From: Pseudomonadota bacterium
GTDB taxonomy: Bacteria; Pseudomonadota; Alphaproteobacteria; Rhizobiales; Devosiaceae
Assembly: GCA_023391095.1 (NCBI GenBank)
Contig: JAEWBN010000008.1
Location: forward strand, 1-40,746
Length of the DNA stretch: 40,746 nucleotides
Direction: 5' to 3'
Of the stretch, positions 1 to 8,026 are shown one piece after another. The notes under the pieces are model-generated. The model was not told where the DNA came from. It saw only the letters and a list, made by a program, of their open reading frames with translations, and did not search any database. Position 1 is the first letter of the stretch. Each line of letters begins with the position of its first letter. Both the position numbers and the translations under genes were made by a program.

Positions 1-87
1 GAATGGATGGACGACTACTGTGAGGTCCACCCGCACTCCGGGCTCAAGTATCGCTCACCACGCGAGTTCCTGCGCCTCAGTGCCTAA
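1..87 (+). CDS. IS3-family transposase OrfB, C-terminal fragment
   Basis: Frame 1 is open from the window edge to a TAA at 85-87 and gives 28 residues. They contain a W-x-D-D-Y segment, then P-H-S-G-L-K-Y-R-S-P-R-E-F. This is the characteristic end of the DDE integrase-type OrfB of IS3 elements, whose usual form is NxxRPHxxLxxxTPxEF. The catalytic residues lie upstream, outside the window. The insertion destroyed the 3' part of the minus-strand helicase gene next to it. Confidence 0.8.
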   Translation, partial: EWMDDYCEVHPHSGLKYRSPREFLRLSA

Positions 88-127
88 ACCCAACCGCCGA
101 CTGTCCGGTGAAACGGGGTCCACTCCA
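1..127 (+). mobile_element. Right end of an IS3-family insertion sequence (partial)
   Basis: The first 127 bases carry the last codons of an IS3-type transposase followed by about 40 bp of non-coding DNA. That DNA ends in a terminal-repeat-like sequence (TGTCCGGTGAAACGGGGTCC, from about 102, then ACTCCA). Read from the other strand this end starts TGGAGTGGACCCC, and IS3 family ends commonly begin with TG. The boundary is placed at 127 because the helicase reading frame on the minus strand is natural only from 128 onward. The rest of the element lies outside the window. Confidence 0.75.
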
Positions 128-1465
128 GTATCTTCTAAATATTGTGAAGACAAAAGCTTTATCAGCCTCACTAATAATTGGCAATCCGTATTTCAGTGGA
201 GGGGTCGCTTTGTATGCGTCAAGACTCTCTGAAGCACGCCCCTTTATTACAACACTTATTTCATGTTGAACTAATTCGGATACATTCCACGCGTCCTCAT
301 TGCGGAAAAATTCCACCAATTCCGGGCTCATGAATTTTTCATGCGTCGATAGTTCGCTTGCCACAATTTCATCAGTCGATTCACTGATGTATAGCCGCTG
401 GAGTCCTTTAGATTCCATGGCGTCGCGGTCCAGGAACTCCTGCTCACTAATGGTTTGACGGAGCTGCTCGGCGCAAAGCTCATTAAGGGTACAGACCTTA
501 ATAGACTGTGCGGCATCGAAACTGTTGTTCTTGTAGAAACCGTCGGCATCCATAACCTGCACTGTTTCTAGTACAGCGCTCTTAGTGGCGTCACTATGAG
601 TTATGAATGCTAAATGGAGGTCTTTAGCGTCGGATTTTGCCTGTCTTAGTGAGTATAATGCCTTAAGAATTAGCGATAATGTCTTACCTGTGCCAGCGGG
701 TCCTTCAATGCGGTAACACCCTGCGATCGGTGTTGTCACAAACCGAGTTTGGTTCGCCGTCAACAAGGGCAACCATTCATCAAATCCCCGAAACATGGTG
801 GGTGCAGCTTGGTCACCTAAGTCGCCTAGTTGTTCGACCCTAAGTTGATCAAGGTTCTGAGGTTCCGTGGTTTGAACATCATTTCGCACCTTATCCCTAA
901 TAGACGGGAGACTTTCGTACACCTTTCTGAATACTGTATACTCTGGCTCTTCTTTTGGATCGCCGCCCTCGAATCCGCCTTTATAGAGTAGCAGGAAATC
1001 CCCCCTATGCCCTCGTTTCGATAGCCTCTCCCCCAGAGGGTCTTTCTCTATAACGGCACGGTAAGGGTCTGGTCGATATTGATACGGAAAAAGAATAGCC
1101 TTCGAACTGCCCGATATAACTCTTTCGGCATAGGTTAGGCTCAAACCGTGCCACATCTTCTTAGCGAAACGTAACGCCTTTTGAAAAACAAATAAGGACT
1201 CAGATTCGCTGAGCGCATCGAACATTTTCGATTGCTTGATATCTATTACGAGGTGTTTTGGATGTAATTGCTTTTTCTTAGTAAATACAAATGTGCCATC
1301 ACCCTCTTCATCAATCATATAGAGCGAACTGGGAAGTGCCACCTCGCGGGACGTGCCCTTCAAGAATTTAGCAAGCGACGCGCCGTGCGAAAACTCAATA
1401 GATTGGAGGCTGCGCTCGGAAATGATCTCATCTATGGCAGACAGCTCGATGGTTAAGTGTTTCAT
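77..1465 (-). pseudogene. UvrD-like (superfamily 1) helicase, truncated by IS3 insertion
   Basis: The first ~447 codons encode the N-terminal part of a superfamily 1 helicase. There is a Q-type motif (L-T-A-N-Q-T-R-F, about residues 235-242), a Walker A loop G-P-A-G-T-G-K-T at 255-262 and a motif Ia-like AFITHSDATK at 286-295. Residues 1-230 match no domain I can name. The gene then runs into the IS3 end at 127, and the last ~15 residues are translated from the IS repeat. Walker B and motifs III-VI are absent, so the product cannot be an active motor. Its ATG overlaps the stop of the upstream gene (ATGA, 1462-1465), indicating translational coupling. DNA here is more AT-rich than the core, suggesting acquisition by transfer. 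The family is clear; the system it belonged to is not. Confidence 0.8.
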
Positions 1466-2279
1466 TTCCTGCCTCTGAGCGGCTGAGTGTTGAGAATACG
1501 GTCCAAATAGTCGCTATCGAAGTCCTGTAGCCCGATGCGGCCATATAGTAAGGAAAAAGCCTGCATGAGATGCTCGAGCGAAGGTGAGATAAGTTCCGCC
1601 ACAGGCATCGCCATGTCATCAGAGAAACAAAGACCGTTAATATCATTGCCGCGAGTGGCGCGTCTAAACCATTCGCAACGGCCAATGCGACCTCCGTTGG
1701 CAAACTGGTCACTTCGCGCATCAGCACCACGTAACCTGGAGCGTTGTCGTCGTTATATATCGACGGAATAAAATAGTAGCCTGCCAGTTTGTGAGTGCAG
1801 ATCTCTCTTAATATGGTTTTGGCGATAGGCGCATACGCCTCAAAAACAAAGGCGGCATCGCCTCCGCACAATGCTTCTTTCAGCCGCCGGTCATGCTCAG
1901 CAAGCGCTAGTCCCTGATCTCGCAGCTTGCCTGTCTTTTTGTCTGATCCGACAGGGTAAAATACATTTACGATTGATTCAATCGACTGCGAATCTAGAAT
2001 TGTGGTCGCTATATTGTTTTGCTTGCAGAAATTTAGAAGGCGGCCCCGAAATTCACGTCCCGCTCTGTCAATTAGAATATCAAAACCGTCGACGCCCAAC
2101 CAGGCGTCCAGCGGAACTATAGGCAAGTATGTGACTATAGGGACTTTATCATTGGCAAGATCGCATCGCGCCGTAATTACCAATCCATGCGCGGCATGCC
2201 CCGCGTAGCGCGTAGCTTGAGCGCAATTAAAAATTACGCCTTGGGTGAGTCTCCCGAGGATCGGCTCTCTTACTACCAT
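1462..2279 (-). pseudogene. Unrecognised protein, partner of the helicase, frameshifted
   Basis: I do not recognise this family. From the ATG at 2279 the product reads well for about 210 residues, including G-L-V-I-T-A-R-C-D-L-A near residue 32. After about position 1650 that frame becomes implausible, although it stays open to 1428. The neighbouring frame, open from about 1752, gives a natural protein sequence (N-D-I-N-G-L-C-F-S-D-D-M-A-M-P, then a stretch ending N-T-Q-P-L-R-G-R-K). It ends at a TGA (1462-1464) that overlaps the helicase ATG. One missing base near 1650 would restore a 272-aa protein. A sequencing error cannot be excluded. It forms an operon with the helicase. Confidence 0.65.
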
Positions 2280-2454
2280 ATTCGATAGATAATACTCGGT
2301 TGCGTAAAGTCACCCAATATAATCCTCAGATGTACTGTTTTTCCACACCCTCTTTAGGTATGAAGAAAATTGAGCGCAGTAAATTTTGATTCTATCGGTG
2401 CGTTTGCCTTTTAAGAGCGGATTTCTTCTTTGGTCTAGGCGGCCTGCCATCTCG

Positions 2455-2547
2455 TGATGGGCCCGGCTTTCGCCGGTGTGACAGCCGGTGGGGGTGAGAG
2501 CCGAGATGGGTTCCTCCCCTTTATAAGGGGGAGGTTCAGTGGGGGCG
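2455..2547. repeat. Palindromic intergenic repeat next to the uvrB 3' end
   Basis: This G-rich stretch contains a hairpin (CCTCCCC, AT-rich loop, GGGGGAGG at about 2513-2534) followed by a GTGGGGG tail. It matches the units of the inverted repeat found at 19930-20042, so it belongs to the same dispersed family. It lies directly behind the uvrB stop codon and could also end uvrB transcription. Confidence 0.65.
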
Positions 2548-5154
2548 TCAGGAGACCTCGCCCTCAAGAGTATCCAGTTCCATTTCCCGCAATCGCTTGA
2601 CCTCATCACGCAGTCTTGCTGCCTTTTCGAACTCCAGGTTCGTCGCCGCCTCGCGCATTTCGCGTTCGAGGTCCTTGATGACGGTGGCGAGATTGTCGCC
2701 CGTAACCGTCTTTTCCTTGCCGTCCTTGCCCTTGCCGATGGAGATCGTGACGTGGTCGCGTTCGGCGGTGGAGTCGATGATGTCGTTGATGCGGGCTTTC
2801 ACCGATTGCGGGGTGATGCCGTTGGCCTCGTTGTAAGCGATCTGTTTTTCGCGGCGGCGGTTGGTTTCGGCCAAAGCGCGTTCCATCGAGCCGGTGGTCT
2901 TGTCGGCATAGAGGATCACCTTGCCGTCGACGTTACGCGCGGCGCGGCCGATAGTCTGGATCAGGGAGGTTTCGGAGCGCAGGAACCCTTCCTTGTCGGC
3001 GTCGAGAATGGCCACGAGCCCGCATTCGGGAATGTCGAGGCCTTCGCGGAGGAGGTTGATGCCCACGAGAACGTCGAAGGCGCCCAGGCGCAGGTCGCGG
3101 ATGATTTCGATGCGCTCGATGGTGTCGACATCGGAGTGCATGTACCGCACGCGGATGCCCTGCTCGTGCATGTATTCGGTGAGGTCCTCGGCCATTTTCT
3201 TGGTGAGGACGGTGCAGAGCGTGCGGTAGCCCGCCTTGATGGTCTGGCGGATCTCGTCGATGACGTCGTCCACCTGATGGGTGGCCGGGCGGATTTCGAC
3301 CGGGGGATCGATGAGGCCGGTGGGGCGGATGACCTGTTCGGCAAAAACGCCGCCGGTCTGTTCCATTTCCCAGGAGCCGGGCGTCGCCGACACATAGACC
3401 GATTGCGGGCGCATGGCGTTCCACTCCTCGAAGCGGAGGGGGCGATTGTCCATGCAGGAGGGCAGGCGGAAGCCGTATTCGGCGAGCGTCGCCTTGCGGC
3501 GGAGGTCGCCGCGATACATGGCGCCGAGCTGGCCGATGGTGACGTGCGATTCATCGACGAAAACCAGCGCATTGTCGGGCAGGTATTCGAACAGCGTTGG
3601 CGGTGGCTCGCCCGGCTTGCGGCCGGAAAAGTAGCGCGAATAGTTTTCGATGCCGGCACAGGAGCCGGTGGCTTCCATCATTTCGAGATCAAACAGCGTG
3701 CGCTGTTCGAGGCGCTGGGCCTCAAGGAAGCGCCCCGCCCCGTTGAGCTCCTGCAGGCGCGCCGCGAGTTCCGAGCGGATCAGCTTGATCGCCTGGTTCA
3801 TCGTCGTGCGCGGCGTCACGTGGTGCGAATTGGCATAGACGCGGATGAAGGTGAGGTCGGCGCTCTTCTTGCCCGTCAGCGGGTCGAATTCGGTGATCGC
3901 TTCCACTTCGTTGCCGAACAGCGTCACGCGCCAGGCGGCGGCTTCATAGTGGGCCGGGAAGATTTCGACCGTATCGCCGCGCACCCTGAACGTGCCGCGC
4001 ACGAAGCCGGTATCGCCGCGCTTGTATTGCAGGGCCACGAGCTTGGCGAGCAGCTGGCGCTGGTCGATCTTCTCGCCCTTCTGCACGTCGATGGTCATGG
4101 CGGTATAGTCTTCCACCGAGCCGATACCGTAGATGCAGGAGACCGAGGCGACGATGATCACGTCATCGCGTTCGAGGATCGCGCGCGTCGCCGAGTGGCG
4201 CATGCGGTCGATCTGCTCGTTGATGGTGGATTCCTTCTCGATATAGGTATCGGTGCGCGGGACGTAGGCTTCGGGCTGGTAATAATCGTAGTAGGAGACG
4301 AAATACTCGACCGCGTTATCAGGGAAGAAGCCCTTGAACTCGGAATAGAGCTGGGCCGCCAGCGTCTTGTTGGGCGCAAGGATCAGCGCCGGGCGCTGGG
4401 TCTGGGCGATGACCTGTGCGGCGGTAAAGGTCTTGCCGGAGCCGGTAACACCCAGCAGGACCTGGTCGGTCTCGCCATTGTTGATGCCTTCCACCAGTTC
4501 GGCAATGGCGGTCGGCTGGTCGCCGGCGGGGACATAGTCCGTGGCGAGGCGGAAGGGGCGCGAGGCGCCGCGCCTGACCGGGCGCTCGGGGCGATGCGGC
4601 ACCCATGGTGCCGACCCTTCCACTTCCTTGCGGCCATGCAGAATGATCTGTTCGAGCGCCTTCACCGTGGCCGTGACGCCGACCGTGGTGGCATTGGAAA
4701 GGTCCTCGCCCTTTCTGGCCTTGTTCTTTTTCACCGAAGCGTCGAGCGCCTCGCGCACCTTGGCCATGGCTTCCGGATCGGTGGCGGCGGTGCGGGAAAT
4801 GTCGCGGGCGGTAACCCTGGCCGAGGGCACGTGGTTGAAGCCGGCCTGCGGCGCTTCGCCAAAGCCATCGAAGTCGACGCGATCGACCGAGTTGATCTTG
4901 GTCTTGCTCGTCTTCTTCGACATGCCGGTGGCGGTGTCGTTATTGGATTTGGTGGTGCGGCGCTTTTCCAGCGGGGTCTTGGGTTCCGCAGCGGCCTTTT
5001 CGGCAGCCTCGGCCCGATCCAGCGCGCGCTTGTTCTTCATCCGCTCGGCATAGAGCGGCTTGGACGCAGCGATATCCTCGGCCTTCTCGATCTCGGCAAA
5101 GAAGTCGTCGATGGAGAACTCGGCCTTGCCGGGGCGTGTGGATTTGGGGGCCAT
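2548..5154 (-). CDS. uvrB: Excinuclease ABC subunit UvrB
   Basis: UvrB is the damage-verification helicase of nucleotide excision repair; it is loaded by UvrA and recruits UvrC. The Walker A loop G-V-T-G-S-G-K-T is at residues 235-242. The Tyr-rich beta-hairpin follows (Y-F-V-S-Y-Y-D-Y-Y-Q-P-E). Later come the DE-x-H-type motif V-D-E-S-H and the helicase motif Q-T-I-G-R-A-A-R-N. A C-terminal UVR motif (L-E-x-E-M-R-E-A-A, then E-F-E-K-A-A-R-L-R-D) contacts UvrC. The protein has 868 residues against roughly 670 in most bacteria; the extra ~195 residues at the N terminus are charged and low in complexity, and such extensions are usual in Hyphomicrobiales. A LexA-type box lies 84-98 bases upstream. 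Its partner uvrC is at 15426. Confidence 0.97.
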   Translation of the reverse strand: MAPKSTRPGKAEFSIDDFFAEIEKAEDIAASKPLYAERMKNKRALDRAEAAEKAAAEPKTPLEKRRTTKSNNDTATGMSKKTSKTKINSVDRVDFDGFGEAPQAGFNHVPSARVTARDISRTAATDPEAMAKVREALDASVKKNKARKGEDLSNATTVGVTATVKALEQIILHGRKEVEGSAPWVPHRPERPVRRGASRPFRLATDYVPAGDQPTAIAELVEGINNGETDQVLLGVTGSGKTFTAAQVIAQTQRPALILAPNKTLAAQLYSEFKGFFPDNAVEYFVSYYDYYQPEAYVPRTDTYIEKESTINEQIDRMRHSATRAILERDDVIIVASVSCIYGIGSVEDYTAMTIDVQKGEKIDQRQLLAKLVALQYKRGDTGFVRGTFRVRGDTVEIFPAHYEAAAWRVTLFGNEVEAITEFDPLTGKKSADLTFIRVYANSHHVTPRTTMNQAIKLIRSELAARLQELNGAGRFLEAQRLEQRTLFDLEMMEATGSCAGIENYSRYFSGRKPGEPPPTLFEYLPDNALVFVDESHVTIGQLGAMYRGDLRRKATLAEYGFRLPSCMDNRPLRFEEWNAMRPQSVYVSATPGSWEMEQTGGVFAEQVIRPTGLIDPPVEIRPATHQVDDVIDEIRQTIKAGYRTLCTVLTKKMAEDLTEYMHEQGIRVRYMHSDVDTIERIEIIRDLRLGAFDVLVGINLLREGLDIPECGLVAILDADKEGFLRSETSLIQTIGRAARNVDGKVILYADKTTGSMERALAETNRRREKQIAYNEANGITPQSVKARINDIIDSTAERDHVTISIGKGKDGKEKTVTGDNLATVIKDLEREMREAATNLEFEKAARLRDEVKRLREMELDTLEGEVS

Positions 5155-5237
5155 GGAAACACCGATGTGCTGGAGATGCGACTCAGATGGGGAACGAGGC
5201 GCGCAAACGCAATGTTCCCGCCAGCATAACGGGGATC

Positions 5238-5252
5238 GAACGGAAACGGAAC
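5238..5252 (-). promoter_or_regulatory. SOS box (LexA operator) of uvrB
   Basis: The plus strand reads GAAC-GGAAACG-GAAC, a direct repeat of GAAC with 7-base spacing (GTTC-N7-GTTC on the coding strand). This is the known LexA-binding consensus of alphaproteobacteria. It lies 84-98 bases upstream of the uvrB start, a DNA-repair gene classically under SOS control, and in the gap behind the DUF3597 gene. LexA control is inferred from the motif and its location. Confidence 0.8.
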
Positions 5253-5256
5253 GGGG

Positions 5257-5281
5257 CCTGCTGACACTGCGCGTCAGCAGG
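5257..5281 (-). terminator. Hairpin behind the DUF3597 gene
   Basis: A perfect 9-bp stem CCTGCTGAC / GTCAGCAGG encloses a 7-base loop. It starts 12 bases after the stop of the minus-strand DUF3597 gene and lies just before the uvrB SOS box. No T-run follows, so it is either a weak terminator or a 3'-end stabiliser that separates the gene from uvrB. Confidence 0.5.
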
Positions 5282-5292
5282 CAGGATCGGGA

Positions 5293-5748
5293 TCAGTCGA
5301 GCAGGTCGGCCGGAACCTTGCCGCCATTGGCAGCCAGCTTGGCCAGCACCTGCTTGTGCAGCCAGATATTCATCGTTGCGCTGTCGTTCTTGTCTCCGGT
5401 GTAGCCGAGTTCGTCGGCCAGCTCCTTGCGGGCGGCGAGGGAGGAATCGAGGCCAAGCGCCTTCATAAGGTCGACAATGGACGTCTTCCAGTTGAGCTGC
5501 TGGCCGGACTTGCCGACGGCGGCATCGAGAATGGCGCCGACATCGACTGGCGCAGATGCGGGGGCAGCCGTACCAGAAGCCGGAGCCGCGGCCGGCTGGG
5601 ATGCCTGCGCCACAGTGGTCGTCGGTGTCGCCTGGGGCGCGGGAGCGGCCGGTGCCGGGGCCGCATTGGGGGCCGGGCTCGCAGGCGTTACGGGAGCCGC
5701 GGCCGGAGCACCGAAAATTCTTGCCTTGATGTCATCGAAAAAGCCCAT
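5293..5748 (-). CDS. DUF3597 domain protein
   Basis: This 151-residue protein starts G-F-F-D-D-I-K-A-R-I-F-G and continues with an Ala/Pro-rich linker of about 55 residues. It ends in a compact domain with L-N-W-K-T-S-I-V-D-L-M-K-A-L-G-L-D and E-L-G-Y-T-G, then N-I-W-L-H-K-Q-V. That domain is the DUF3597 family, small proteins of unknown function sometimes compared with LysM-like or stress proteins. There is no signal peptide, so it is probably cytosolic. The start is supported by an AGGAGG site 8 bases upstream. It is monocistronic, with a hairpin directly behind it. Confidence 0.9.
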   Translation of the reverse strand: MGFFDDIKARIFGAPAAAPVTPASPAPNAAPAPAAPAPQATPTTTVAQASQPAAAPASGTAAPASAPVDVGAILDAAVGKSGQQLNWKTSIVDLMKALGLDSSLAARKELADELGYTGDKNDSATMNIWLHKQVLAKLAANGGKVPADLLD

Positions 5749-5934
5749 GGGAGCACCCTCCTTGTTATGTAGACCCCGGCATCGGACGCCAGCCTTGGGT
5801 CAAAATCAAGGCATTGTGAACGGGTGGCGGACGTCCCCTACTCTTCTCGGCGCTGTTGGCAGCATTTTTACCAAGCACGGTAACGCCAGACAAAGATGGC
5901 AGGCCATAAAGTCCTGAGAGGGATGGAGATTGGC

Positions 5935-6756
5935 ATGCGGTATGACGGCTCCCGACTGCAGGACCGTGTGAACGAGTGGCTACTGCGCGTTGGGAAATGG
6001 CGCGTCGTGGCAGCTATCACCGCCGTGTCGACAGTGTTGTCCGTGTTTATGACCGGCTTCGGAAATATTGTCTTCATGCCCGAAGTGCCTTGGGAGGAAG
6101 GGTTCTACATCTCGCTGATTGTGCCCGTTCTCATCTCCCCCATTGTCAGCACCATGGTCCTGTCGCTGTTGTATCAGCTGGCGGAGGCCAAGGCTGCGCT
6201 GGCTAGAATGTCCGAAACTGATCCGCTGACAGGTGTCGGCAACAGGCGTTTATTCTTCAGTGCCGCCGCTCCGCTGCTGGCAGCCGCAAGTCAGAAGGGC
6301 GAGCCTGCCAGCATTGTCCTGATCGACATCGACCATTTCAAGCGGGTCAACGACACCTATGGCCACGCCATTGGCGACGCCACGCTGATCGCCGTAGCCG
6401 GCGCCTGCACGGAGGCGCTGCGGGCCCAGGACGTGTTTTGCCGGTGGGGCGGCGAAGAATTCATCGCGCTGTTGCCCTCCGCCAGCCTCCATTCAGCCTG
6501 CAGCATTGCCGAGCGCCTGCGTCGGAACATCGAAAGTCTTGCGATTGCCGGCGTTGCCGAGGGCGTGACGGTCAGCATCGGGGTCGCGGAAGTGAGGGAT
6601 TTTGCAGCCCCCATCGACGCGGCAATTGCCCTGGCCGATCGGCAACTCTATCGCGCCAAGGAAGGCGGGAGGAACCGGGTCGAGCCGGCGCTGGCGAGCG
6701 GACCGGAGCCGCATTCGGGGTTTGTCTCAGGATCGGTGCGGCGCCTGGCAGGCTGA
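5935..6756 (+). CDS. Membrane-bound GGDEF diguanylate cyclase
   Basis: The protein probably makes cyclic di-GMP from two GTP. Two hydrophobic segments (about residues 20-45 and 55-80) form a short membrane anchor with no recognisable sensor domain. The GGDEF domain fills the rest: D-P-L-T-G-V-G-N-R-R, I-D-I-D-H-F-K, then the active-site loop G-G-E-E-F. R-A-Q-D lies five residues before GGEEF and matches the RxxD inhibitory site, so product inhibition is expected. I chose the ATG at 5935 because GGAGA lies 5 bases upstream; in-frame ATGs at 5896 and 5923 are possible but less well placed. The 3' end nearly abuts the convergent gene at 6765. Confidence 0.92.
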   Translation: MRYDGSRLQDRVNEWLLRVGKWRVVAAITAVSTVLSVFMTGFGNIVFMPEVPWEEGFYISLIVPVLISPIVSTMVLSLLYQLAEAKAALARMSETDPLTGVGNRRLFFSAAAPLLAAASQKGEPASIVLIDIDHFKRVNDTYGHAIGDATLIAVAGACTEALRAQDVFCRWGGEEFIALLPSASLHSACSIAERLRRNIESLAIAGVAEGVTVSIGVAEVRDFAAPIDAAIALADRQLYRAKEGGRNRVEPALASGPEPHSGFVSGSVRRLAG

Positions 6757-6764
6757 TCGCGGGC

Positions 6765-7436
6765 TCAGCCCTGCTTGGTGGCAAACCAGATGATGTGGCG
6801 GGCACCTTTGCCATTGGAGCGCTCACGCACCCCCACTTCTTCGACCGCCATGCCCGATTGCCGCAGCCGCTTGGTGAAGCGGGCGTCGGTATAGGCCGAC
6901 CAGACCGCCAGATGCCCGCCCGGCGTCAGCGCGGCCTTGGACGCGGCAAGCCCGGCCGGGCTGTAGAGACGGTCGTTTTCGGGGCGGAAAAGACCATCCG
7001 GCCCATTGTCGACATCAAGGAGAATGGCGTCGAACGGCTGGCCACCGGTTATTGCCGTGCGCACATCGCCTTCATGAATGCGCACACGCGGATCATCAAG
7101 ACTCCTCCCATGAATGGGCGCCAGCGGACCCCGGGCCCAGGCAATCACCGAGGGCACGAGTTCCGCAATAGTGATCTCGGCATCCCCAGGGAAAGAGGCC
7201 AGCGCCTGACGGAGGGTAAAACCCATGCCCAGCCCACCGATCAGCACGCGCGGCTTGGCCCGGCCGGCCAGGCGCTTGGCCGACAGGATCGCCAATTGCT
7301 CTTCCGAGCCGCTCATGCGGCTGTTCATCAGCCCGATTGTGCCGGACATGATGGAAAACTCCGCACCGCGCTGCATCAGCGTTAGCTTGCCACCGCCGGG
7401 CATGGTGGTTTCATCGAGTTTGACCCAGGGCTGCAT
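6765..7436 (-). CDS. Spermidine-synthase-like SAM-binding protein
   Basis: These 223 residues form a Rossmann-like methyltransferase fold. The glycine-rich nucleotide loop is G-G-L-G-M-G-F-T-L-R (about 68-77), an acidic residue follows in A-E-L-V-P-S-V, and a later D-A-I-L-L-D-V-D-N-G-P carries the active-site-like acidic pair. This matches the spermidine synthase-like family. The product is shorter than true spermidine synthases (about 280 residues) and no polyamine genes are nearby, so aminopropyl transfer is doubtful; it may be a methyltransferase of unknown substrate. It is divergent from the secreted SH3 gene at 7600. Confidence 0.82.
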   Translation of the reverse strand: MQPWVKLDETTMPGGGKLTLMQRGAEFSIMSGTIGLMNSRMSGSEEQLAILSAKRLAGRAKPRVLIGGLGMGFTLRQALASFPGDAEITIAELVPSVIAWARGPLAPIHGRSLDDPRVRIHEGDVRTAITGGQPFDAILLDVDNGPDGLFRPENDRLYSPAGLAASKAALTPGGHLAVWSAYTDARFTKRLRQSGMAVEEVGVRERSNGKGARHIIWFATKQG

Positions 7437-7599
7437 GAATCTATCCTGAAAAGACTGCCGGGCGGTCGGCCCCCTGCCCTAGCAGGAAGCCTTTGCCGCC
7501 AGCAAGATCACGATGTACCGGCTTGCTCTTGCAGACGCGCCTTGAACTGGCCATGTCTTTGCGACAAGACCGAACCGTTCCGTTGTTCAGGAGAGCCCC

Positions 7600-7959
7600 A
7601 TGCGCGCCCTCGTTCTTGCTGCCTTGGCCACCGCGGCCCTGATCGCCCCGGCATCCGCCATGACGGTGACGGCCAGGGTGACGGGCGGCAATATTGCCGT
7701 CCATTCCGGCCCGGATGACCGCTTTGCCGTGGTGGGCCGGCTGGCCGATGGCACGGAAATCCCCATCGATCGCTGCACCCAGACCGACAGCGACAGCCGC
7801 CGCGGCTCCTGGATCGGCGATGCCGGGCATACGCTCTGGCCTGCAGGCGCCAAGACCTGGTGCCGCATTCCCGATTATGGCTGGGTGTCGCGCAATTCCA
7901 TCGTCGGGCGTGGACTGGTCAACGTCACCCCACCCGACTTTGCCGGCGCGGGTTGGTAA
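7600..7959 (+). CDS. Secreted SH3-like domain protein
   Basis: This 119-residue protein has a signal peptide (MRALVLAALATAALIAPASA, cut after ASA) and one bacterial SH3-like domain. The domain is recognised by G-G-N-I-A-V-H-S-G-P-D-D-R-F-A-V-V-G-R-L-A-D-G-T and the final Y-G-W-V-S-R-N-S. Such SH3b domains bind envelope material or act as structural modules in the periplasm. Two cysteines (in D-R-C-T and T-W-C-R) could form a disulfide. An AGGAGA site lies 8 bases upstream. The gene stands alone and converges on hemH. A second protein of this kind is encoded at 12431. Its role is unknown. Confidence 0.8.
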   Translation: MRALVLAALATAALIAPASAMTVTARVTGGNIAVHSGPDDRFAVVGRLADGTEIPIDRCTQTDSDSRRGSWIGDAGHTLWPAGAKTWCRIPDYGWVSRNSIVGRGLVNVTPPDFAGAGW

Positions 7960-8026
7960 GACCCCTACCAAAGGCAACGAGGAGGCCGAAGCCCCCTCTT
8001 CTCATTCCAGACCTGACCGGAAATGC

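Noticed and set aside
2310..2609. Open frame covering the repeat behind uvrB
   Set aside because: It is made mostly of the palindromic repeat and uvrB antisense; no ribosome site or family match.
2539..5229. Very long open frame on the plus strand opposite uvrB
   Set aside because: It mirrors the minus-strand uvrB codons in GC-rich DNA, has no family motifs and would overlap a complete, certain UvrB.
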